From positions 1-11,801 of the forward strand of contig JADFQT010000046.1 of the NCBI GenBank assembly GCA_022561675.1: DNA of 11,801 nt. Reading direction: 5' to 3'. The translations under genes were made by a program, and so were the position numbers. The notes beneath the pieces are model-generated. The model made no database searches, had not been told where the DNA came from, and saw only the letters and a list, made by a program, of their open reading frames with translations. This document shows, one piece after another, positions 7,225 to 11,801 of the stretch (position 1 is the stretch's first letter; each line of letters opens with the position of its first letter). This DNA comes from Chloroflexota bacterium (lineage in GTDB: Bacteria; Chloroflexota; Dehalococcoidia; Lucifugimonadales; UBA3495).

Positions 7225-7290
7225 CACTTTGGCATTGTTTTAGGCCTCGGTTGATCGCGAGCTTAACGCCAGCACGGGGTGCGGTTCTCT

Positions 7291-7322
7291 CCGTTTATCA
7301 CTCCCGCCGTTCATCACTCCCC
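7291..7322. repeat. 16-bp imperfect tandem repeat
   Basis: CCGTTTATCACTCCCG (7291-7306) and CCGTTCATCACTCCCC (7307-7322) are adjacent and match at 14/16. They lie inside the proposed MITE. Confidence 0.65.
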
Positions 7323-7348
7323 CAATCCCCTATACTGCCGGGGGATTG
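7323..7348. other. Stem-loop, 8-bp perfect stem
   Basis: CAATCCCC (7323-7330) and GGGGATTG (7341-7348) enclose a 10-nt loop. It abuts the tandem repeat just upstream and lies within the proposed MITE. Confidence 0.55.
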
Positions 7349-7400
7349 CACCGGGCCCTGCCCAGCCGAGCCCGCAATGCTGAGACCCCTCTAAACTGCT

Positions 7401-7422
7401 ATGAAAGTCTAGAGATTTTCAT
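7401..7422. other. Stem-loop, 9-bp stem with tetraloop
   Basis: ATGAAAGTC (7401-7409) pairs with AGATTTTCAT (7413-7422) as nine base pairs including one G-U, closing a TAGA loop. It is the tightest hairpin inside the proposed MITE. Confidence 0.5.
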
Positions 7423-7522
7423 CAGTGGTGGTGAACCGCGGATTCATGGTCGCTAATACCAAGGTGAAACCCGCAGAGTTTGGATATGTAACTATGTGGG
7501 TCCCACCTTAGCTTTGGTTTAG

Positions 7523-7798
7523 TAAGGTAGGGTTCTATACTAAATAGGGGAACGCGCCGCACCGCGAATTGTACGGAAATTACCTGGGACTAGCTCGGGG
7601 TGCATAGGGGAAAATTGCGCGCACCACCCGGCAATTGTCTGCTTTCCCAAGCTAACCCCAGATAAAGAGGACTGAAAACAGGAGGGCTCAATAGAGTACC
7701 CGGATGTTTAGAGAAAAGCATCCCATCCATCTTATCGCGAAGAAGGCTGGCCGACTAAACGAGCCCCCTCCTGGACACAAATGCCTGGTTCAGACCTG
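7523..7798. other. Non-coding stretch with degenerate repeats
   Basis: No gene is supported. TTCTATACTAAA (7533-7544) repeats the outer end of the left inverted repeat (7167-7178) in direct orientation at 11/12. Two degenerate direct copies beginning ATAGGGGAA and ending near AATTGT lie at about 7544-7572 and 7604-7637. The second has AATTGC/GCAATT arms (7613-7618, 7631-7636). The rest, 7640-7798, shows nothing I can interpret. Confidence 0.4.
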
Positions 7799-10246
7799 TC
7801 ACCTCCCACAGCATCGCTTGTACTTCTTACCGCTGCCGCAAGGACAGGGATCGTTGCGCCCTATTTTACTCACCCGGATTGGATCAGCGGACGTAGGTCG
7901 CCACGAGTCAGCTTCCGGCTCCCCCCATCTATGCTCCGTGCCACCCTCGGGCAGGGACCCGTGGCGAAAGAGGTGGTACATCGCTTCGAAGTCCCCAGGT
8001 TTCCCTGGGTCCAGGGTCAGGAGCTCCAGCACCGCCGGTTCCTTGGCCTCCCGTTTTATATCCGGGTACCCCTCAGGCGGCGATAAAAGATCGATACCAT
8101 ACCCGATTTTGGCTTTGATCTCCGCCACCAGGTCCAATAGTGACCGGAAGATATCCCGGCCCAACCCCTCATCCAACTGGGGATCACGGCAAAGAGTCGC
8201 CAGGGTCTCCACATAGGGCACTGCCTCCTGGTAGCGCTCCTGATCCACCAGAATGTCAGCAATTGAGTAAACCGAGTCTATTTCCTTGGGGTCGAGGCTC
8301 AAGGCCTCCTGGTAATGGGGCATCGCCAGGTCAGGCCGTAGACCATTGCGCAAGATATTGCCTAACCGCCGGCGCAACTCGGCATTGTCCGGTTCCCTTT
8401 CCACCTCCTTTACCAGGAAGTGGTAGGCCTCGGACACACTGCGGAAGTTCTTGCCGGCGGCGGTTATCGCAGCTGGTTGACCAATGAGAGGGGTGTCAGG
8501 CGGCCCGCCGTCCCCCGGCAACTCTGACAGCACGCTGAACCGCATGAGTTCGAGGGACAGGGAGCTAATGCTCTCGTCGGTGAACTCGTGGGTCTCCAGG
8601 AGCCCGCACCCCTTGCACTGCACGATCTGGCCAATGGTTACATCTTTGGCACGTTTGCCTAAATACACTCGCTCCAACTGGTATTTGTAGGTACGCTTAC
8701 AGGCGGTACACCGCAGAGGTAAAGATAGGCGCTTATTCCGAAGCACCTCCACCATCTTGTCAGGGTCTTTGAGGGCCTCGGCCAAATCAGTTCCCTCTTT
8801 AGTTTCCCGAGGAATGTGCTGGATGGTTGCCTCGCCTTCCATCCCATGGAGCTCTGCCAGAAACCAGACAGTACGTCTTATGGCCTCCTCTCCCTCACGC
8901 CATTCCTCTGCCAGAGGCTCCAGGAAATGTGGGGAGGCAACCTCACCCATTGTATCTACCAGGTAAAGTGAGAAGGGCTGAGACATATACTCATCGAAGT
9001 GCTCCAGCAGAAACTGTGCCACTCCTTCCGTAGGATACTCTGCCAGGATATGCAGCCGGTGAGGTTCGGGGGGGCTTTGCCGCCACCTTGCCAGGAGGGC
9101 TTCCATCGCCTCAGGGTCTTTCAGCATCAACCGTTCCGCCTCGCTTCCCTCCTCGGCTACAATATCTCCATACTGGCCATCCAGAGCTTCCTGGAGGAGC
9201 TGATGGCTGCCTGGCACTCTCAGGGCTGCCAGGATGTAGAAGGGATAGGCGCAGTAGCCCCAGCCTGAGGACAGGACTTCCCGCAGGCCGGAAAGGGCTC
9301 CCTCGGGTTCCAGGTCCTGCAGGGAAGCGGCCAGTTCCGGTTCTACCTTCTGAACCTGCCATGGCCGCAGTGCCAGGCATCCCCATGACTCCATAGGATC
9401 CGAGTTCTCTGACAGACCCTTCAGGCAAACAGCGTCCCGATATAGCGCCAGGACACAAGCCAGCAAGAGGCGAGTTTCACCGGAAGGAGCCTCCTCCCCT
9501 CTGGCCTCACATTCCTCGGTGGTTTTTAGCAGAGTCCTGATGCGTTCCCGGTCTTGGTGAAGTTGATCGGTGAGGAGAGGAAACCGGGAGTGAGCGCCGG
9601 AATCAGGTTCTGTAGTCGCGTCCAGAGTTTCTTGCAGCAGGCGTTGGGCGTTGCTCCGATCCTTCACCCCTTGGATGGTGGGGAGTTTAACCTGCCACAA
9701 TTTCTCCAGGGATCCGACCGTCTGCCGCAATCCCTTTCGGGAAGCGCGGTCCAACGCGTGAAATAGATTCTCGGCATTACACGCCTCAGCCATAGCCTGG
9801 ATTATAGAATTTCCGGTGCTCTGGCCTTTCAGGAATTCCTGGAACACGAACCCCACGGCCGCTTCGGTGTCTGGGAGAGCACGAACCAGCATTTCTATCG
9901 GTATATCGGCCAGATCCTCATCAGAAGGAATTCTGCCCAGGCGAAACAGCAGGCCGGCGGCCAGGCACTTGCGATGTGGTTCCGGATCACTCCGCAGGAA
10001 CTGCTGTAGAGGTTCTAAGCCAGTTTCTGGGAGCGCCAGGCTCCGCATGCTTTCCAGCAGCTGAAATGCGACGGCACCAGAGACTTGAGGCAGCATTTCG
10101 AGTGCCTGTTCTGTGGCTTCAGGGTAGAGTCCCAGAAGATGGGACGCTGCCCATTCCTGTACGCTGCCGGAAGGGTGGTCCAAGAAGCCCCACAGTGTGG
10201 GTAAGTCCCAGATATAAGTTGCCCTGGTTGGCGCTGAGACGTTCAC
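7799..10246 (-). CDS. HEAT-like / zinc-ribbon / TPR / SEC-C domain protein
   Basis: An 815-residue soluble protein starting with GTG (10244-10246), with AGAGG 6 nt upstream (10253-10257). Residues about 1-510 are helical with HEAT-like repeats (for example LLESMRSLALPETGLEPLQQ and LVDTMGEVASPHFLEPLAEE). A zinc ribbon follows with C513, C516, C544 and C547 (C-x2-C-x27-C-x2-C). Two to three TPR units occupy about 603-690. The protein ends in a SEC-C motif, CPCGSGKKYKRCC, with C801, C803, C812 and C813. SEC-C was named from the zinc-binding C-terminus of SecA, where it contacts SecB and ribosomes; it also caps many unrelated proteins. Together these suggest a protein-interaction scaffold; no catalytic motif is visible. 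The gene is monocistronic here, convergent with the lipoprotein gene. The domain calls are firm and the function unknown. Confidence 0.9.
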   Translation of the reverse strand: MNVSAPTRATYIWDLPTLWGFLDHPSGSVQEWAASHLLGLYPEATEQALEMLPQVSGAVAFQLLESMRSLALPETGLEPLQQFLRSDPEPHRKCLAAGLLFRLGRIPSDEDLADIPIEMLVRALPDTEAAVGFVFQEFLKGQSTGNSIIQAMAEACNAENLFHALDRASRKGLRQTVGSLEKLWQVKLPTIQGVKDRSNAQRLLQETLDATTEPDSGAHSRFPLLTDQLHQDRERIRTLLKTTEECEARGEEAPSGETRLLLACVLALYRDAVCLKGLSENSDPMESWGCLALRPWQVQKVEPELAASLQDLEPEGALSGLREVLSSGWGYCAYPFYILAALRVPGSHQLLQEALDGQYGDIVAEEGSEAERLMLKDPEAMEALLARWRQSPPEPHRLHILAEYPTEGVAQFLLEHFDEYMSQPFSLYLVDTMGEVASPHFLEPLAEEWREGEEAIRRTVWFLAELHGMEGEATIQHIPRETKEGTDLAEALKDPDKMVEVLRNKRLSLPLRCTACKRTYKYQLERVYLGKRAKDVTIGQIVQCKGCGLLETHEFTDESISSLSLELMRFSVLSELPGDGGPPDTPLIGQPAAITAAGKNFRSVSEAYHFLVKEVEREPDNAELRRRLGNILRNGLRPDLAMPHYQEALSLDPKEIDSVYSIADILVDQERYQEAVPYVETLATLCRDPQLDEGLGRDIFRSLLDLVAEIKAKIGYGIDLLSPPEGYPDIKREAKEPAVLELLTLDPGKPGDFEAMYHLFRHGSLPEGGTEHRWGEPEADSWRPTSADPIRVSKIGRNDPCPCGSGKKYKRCCGR

Positions 10247-10384
10247 GTGTCACCTCTAACGGGACGCAATAGGGGAGTCAATTTTATGTCAATCGATGTT
10301 GGGAAGATTTGGGCAACCGGTGCTCCCAGGACCCCTATCAGTGAAGCTGGCGGAGCCTTTACCCAAGATCACTGTATCCTGGTC

Positions 10385-10414
10385 AATAAACTACCCCTAC
10401 CGTGACATTGTCAA
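10385..10414 (-). promoter_or_regulatory. Possible promoter for the SEC-C gene
   Basis: On the minus strand a perfect TTGACA (10409-10414) is followed after 18 nt by TTTATT (10385-10390, 4/6 to TATAAT). The leader would be about 130 nt. The -35 is embedded in a 13-nt palindrome. Confidence 0.35.
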
Positions 10415-10417
10415 TGT
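10405..10417. promoter_or_regulatory. 13-nt palindrome over the -35, possible operator
   Basis: ACATTG-T-CAATGT (10405-10417) is a perfect dyad with a single central base. It overlaps the TTGACA of the predicted SEC-C gene promoter, a place where a dimeric repressor could act. No regulator gene is in view. Confidence 0.35.
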
Positions 10418-10674
10418 GAATTTGGTTTGATTATTGTTGAAGCGAAAGCCTTGAGGGAAGCAACCTAGCTGCACGATTAGGCTGGATAGCCTGCTTAGGT
10501 AAGGCTAGTCCTGAGCTGGTGCCAAGCCGTAGCTAAGCAGTCACTGCACCAGATGGTTCCGGAGTCGGGGCAGGGCGATTGACCGCGAAGGAGAGTGCTA
10601 TTAAAGTCAGGGATGTTGTACTATTTTGGCTCATCAGGTGAGTCCAGGAATCCTTCATGGCGGTGTGAGGTGGC
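10415..10674. other. Rest of the 428-nt gap between divergent genes
   Basis: Between the SEC-C gene and the 137-residue gene I see no credible ORF and no tRNA. The recognisable contents are the promoter-palindrome site just to the left, the hairpin run at 10478-10552, and a GAGG Shine-Dalgarno (10667-10670) for the next gene. Positions 10553-10660 show nothing clear. Confidence 0.4.
10478..10552 (+). ncRNA. Candidate structured RNA: three abutting hairpins
   Basis: Three stems follow one another without gaps. TAGGCT/AGCCTG (10478-10483, 10488-10493) has a GGAT loop. CTTAGG/CCTGAG (10494-10499, 10510-10515) has a 10-nt loop. CTGGTGC/GCACCAG (10516-10522, 10546-10552) is a perfect 7-bp stem. 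AGGCTA in the second loop (10502-10507) can instead pair with TAGCCT (10487-10492), so two exclusive folds are possible. The strand is guessed from the gene 122 nt downstream on the plus strand. I recognise no known RNA family. It may be a leader of that gene, a small RNA, or a decayed element. Confidence 0.3.
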
Positions 10675-11088
10675 ATGGCATCTAGACGAAAAGTGTGGAC
10701 CTACAGCCCTCCAAGGCAGCCCAAGCCGAAAGTCCCCGATGGAGCTAAGGCCGAGGTAGAAGCAAAGGCGCGGGAGATCATTGAGACCGTTCTCAAGCCC
10801 GGCCACATCAAGCCTCCTCCTAAAGGTGAAGGCTTCAACTATGTTGTGGACATTTACACCAAATGGCATCGCAACTATTTTTACTTCTGTTCCCAGTATC
10901 GCTGCCCCGGGCCGAATGCCATATCGCCCTTTTTTGAGGCAAGGTTCGCCCGTTTGGAATACCTCGCCGATGACAACTACAACCTATCGTACATGAGACA
11001 CACTGGGCAGTGGTGGGAGATTTATCGAGACCTATCCCTGGAGGAGTGTTTGGCAGCCGTGAGGGACGAACCTCACTTCCTACCCTGA
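10675..11088 (+). CDS. Small conserved-looking protein of unknown function, 137 residues
   Basis: An ATG preceded by GAGG 4 nt upstream (10667-10670) opens a 137-residue cytoplasmic protein without signal or membrane segment. The N-terminus is basic and proline-rich (SRRKVWTYSPPRQPKPKVPD). An amphipathic helix follows (about 24-42), then a compact aromatic-rich domain with the motifs FNYVVDIYTKWHRNYFYF, two cysteines about five residues apart, FEARFARLEYL and YMRHTGQWWEIY, and a final SLEECLAAVRDE helix. The late part faintly recalls the DUF3024 layout (a strand-rich core, then W-x-Y and a helix), but I would not assign it. The dense aromatic and charged motifs, good ribosome-binding site and codon use argue that it is a real, constrained gene. 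It stands alone between a non-coding region and a broken gene. Confidence 0.75.
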   Translation: MASRRKVWTYSPPRQPKPKVPDGAKAEVEAKAREIIETVLKPGHIKPPPKGEGFNYVVDIYTKWHRNYFYFCSQYRCPGPNAISPFFEARFARLEYLADDNYNLSYMRHTGQWWEIYRDLSLEECLAAVRDEPHFLP

Positions 11089-11147
11089 GGTAGAGCTTCT
11101 GAGCAGCTGGAGGTGTGGCTTGGAAGGTGAGGTGGATCCGCTGCTGC

Positions 11148-11153
11148 TATAAT
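11148..11153 (+). promoter_or_regulatory. Perfect -10 box before the broken coiled-coil gene
   Basis: TATAAT lies 16 nt before the ATG at 11170, and AGGAGG (11160-11165) is placed 4 nt before that ATG. No -35 at a normal distance is convincing; TTGGAA at 11120-11125 is 22 nt away. The expected leader would be only about 10 nt. Confidence 0.3.
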
Positions 11154-11169
11154 TGGGCGAGGAGGGGCA

Positions 11170-11681
11170 ATGGCCTTCACAGTCCAGGAATTTCGCGACC
11201 TCGTCCAGATTCTGGAGCAGCACCCCGAGTGGCGAGCGGAGCTACGTCGTTTGGTGTTGACTGAGGAATTGCTAACCCTCCCCAGATAGTCCGCGAGCTG
11301 GTCGAGGCCCAGCACCGCACCGAGGAGCGGGTGAATCAGCTGATCCTGCAGGTGGCCCGGCTTTTGGGGGAGCAACTCAGGATGGTGACGGATGTGAAAC
11401 GGCTCAAAGGAAGCAATCTAGAACGTCGCTACCGGGAACGGGGCCACGCCTATTTCGGCCGCTTGGTCCGGCGGGTCCACGTCCTGTCCGGGGACGGGTT
11501 GTTCGCACTCCTCGACGAAGCGGTGGCAGGGGGCCGGCTCTCCGAGGAGGAGTCCGACGAAATCCTCCAGGCCGATGTGGTGGTTCGTAGACGATTCAGT
11601 AGGGACCATCCTGCTTTCGCCAAGTCCGCTCCTCTCCACGCAGCTTCCTTACACCGGCTGGACGAGGGATTTCTGCCATAG
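11170..11681 (+). pseudogene. Frameshifted, 3'-truncated coiled-coil / nuclease-like gene
   Basis: An ATG with a strong Shine-Dalgarno opens MAFTVQEFRDLVQILEQHPEWRAELRRLVLTEELLTLPR, then a TAG at 11287-11289. Adding one C to the CCCC run at 11280-11283 joins this to the next frame (QIVRELVEAQHRTEERV...), which runs to a stop at 11679-11681. The combined protein resembles a family common in Chloroflexota and cyanobacteria: an N-terminal helix (HPEWRAELRRL), a coiled coil, then LERRYRERGHAYFGRLVRRV and a LQADVVVR strand. From memory these are DUF3782-type, PD-(D/E)XK-like proteins. After VVVR (ending near 11588) the similarity stops: the rest is antisense to a RelE gene, and the expected E-x-K/S half of the nuclease core is missing. 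Both defects predict loss of function. A sequencing error could explain the frameshift but not the lost end. Confidence 0.65.
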
Positions 11682-11781
11682 ACTGAATTGGCGTGGCCAG
11701 CCTGGCCTGGGCTTCCCTTGGCAATCGCCGCAGTTCCCGCTGAGCCGCGGGCGCCAATTCAACTCGATATGGCCTCCTCAC
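11584..11781 (-). pseudogene. RelE/ParE-type toxin remnant with in-frame stop
   Basis: The minus strand from a GTG at 11779-11781 reads MRRPYRVELAPAAQRELRRL, then VRKLRGEERTWRKQDGPY, the usual start and central strand region of RelE-family mRNA interferase toxins. Family members run about 85-90 residues and continue YRIVYE and beyond. Here a TGA (11596-11598) replaces the Arg codon after Tyr (CGA to TGA would suffice), then IVYE follows in frame (11584-11595) and similarity ends. So the gene has both a nonsense change and a lost 3' end. The product, 61 residues, would lack the C-terminal catalytic residues. The GTG start is uncertain since the frame stays open to the window edge. Confidence 0.65.
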
Positions 11782-11783
11782 GG

Positions 11784-11801
11784 TTACGCGCTGGTGTTCA
11801 A
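11784..11801 (-). CDS. Possible 3' end of a partner antitoxin gene
   Basis: On the minus strand the last 18 bases can be read as five codons (LNTSA) and a TAA (11784-11786), 2 nt before the toxin GTG. RelE-type toxins usually follow their antitoxin at such spacing. Only position supports this; five codons cannot identify a family. Confidence 0.2.
   Translation of the reverse strand: MNTSA

Larger units (their letters stand above)
7169..7522. mobile_element. MITE-like element with 24-bp terminal inverted repeats
   Basis: CTATACCAAAGCTAAG... (7169-7192) and its inverted copy (7499-7522) match at 22/24 positions. They bound about 350 bp with no credible ORF. If the outer TA at each end (7170-7171 and 7520-7521) is a target duplication, the element is 7172-7519. 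TA duplication is the habit of IS630/Tc1-mariner transposases. The interior holds several hairpins and a tandem repeat. It lies in the gap between two convergent genes, a tolerant site. No transposase is present, so it would be non-autonomous. The inverted repeat is seen directly; the mobility is inferred. Confidence 0.55.

Noticed and set aside
7704..8216. Open frame of 170 codons on the plus strand
   Set aside because: It overlaps the SEC-C and following C-terminal coding region in antisense; Ser/Pro/Arg-rich composition indicates a shadow frame.
10441..10620. tRNA, tmRNA, SRP RNA, cobalamin or c-di-GMP riboswitch
   Set aside because: I looked for the signature strings of each (T-loop GTTCGA, B12 box, SRP GGAA tetraloop helix, GEMM core) and did not find a consistent set.
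10621..10869. Open frame of 82 codons on the minus strand
   Set aside because: It is antisense to the 137-residue gene, which has a good Shine-Dalgarno and motif-rich product.
1..11801. Defence island or biosynthetic cluster
   Set aside because: Apart from the dead RelE and the broken nuclease-like gene there are no defence or biosynthetic enzymes; the intact genes are metabolic, housekeeping, secreted or unknown.

Overview
The window looks like GC-rich chromosomal DNA from an environmental bacterium. My best guess is Chloroflexota (SAR202 or Dehalococcoidia-like). The guess rests on the gene mix: an MDR dehydrogenase beside a fumarylacetoacetase-family enzyme, a lipobox-anchored immune-inhibitor-A-like metalloprotease, a HEAT/TPR/SEC-C protein, and remnants of a coiled-coil nuclease-like gene and a RelE toxin. 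No rRNA or ribosomal protein gene is present to test it, so the assignment is weak.

Layout. Positions 1-1956 hold two minus-strand catabolic-type genes: a fumarylacetoacetate hydrolase family enzyme cut by the window edge, and a zinc-binding alcohol dehydrogenase or quinone-reductase-type MDR enzyme. The dehydrogenase diverges from the next gene across a 414-nt control region (1957-2370). That region holds a good sigma-70-type promoter for the dehydrogenase, a 14-bp tandem duplication carrying its -35 hexamer, a leader inverted repeat, a promoter-like site for the plus-strand gene, and a 46-bp REP-like palindrome. Positions 2371-5011 are a plus-strand pair: a 691-residue protein of unknown function followed 7 nt later by peptidyl-tRNA hydrolase (pth). 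Positions 5121-7154 encode a secreted lipoprotein with an HEXXH zincin domain and an immune-inhibitor-A-like C-terminal module.

Between that gene and the convergent 815-residue HEAT/zinc-ribbon/TPR/SEC-C gene (7799-10246, minus) lies about 640 nt of non-coding DNA. It contains a roughly 350-bp element with 24-bp terminal inverted repeats flanked by TA, which looks like a MITE, plus several hairpins and imperfect repeats. Upstream of the SEC-C gene (10247-10674) are a promoter-like site on the minus strand, overlapped by a 13-nt palindrome, and a run of three abutting hairpins that may be a structured RNA or a leader of the next gene.

The right end (10675-11801) carries a small conserved-looking 137-residue protein. 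It is followed by two broken genes facing each other: a coiled-coil/nuclease-like gene with a one-base frameshift and lost 3' end, and a RelE-type toxin with an in-frame stop and lost 3' end. The recognisable parts of both stop at the same few bases (11584-11588), which implies a recombination or deletion junction.

The genes do not form one obvious system. The strongest unexplained items are the gene coupled to pth, the inverted-repeat element at 7169-7522, the structured stretch at 10478-10552, and the double-truncation junction near 11586.
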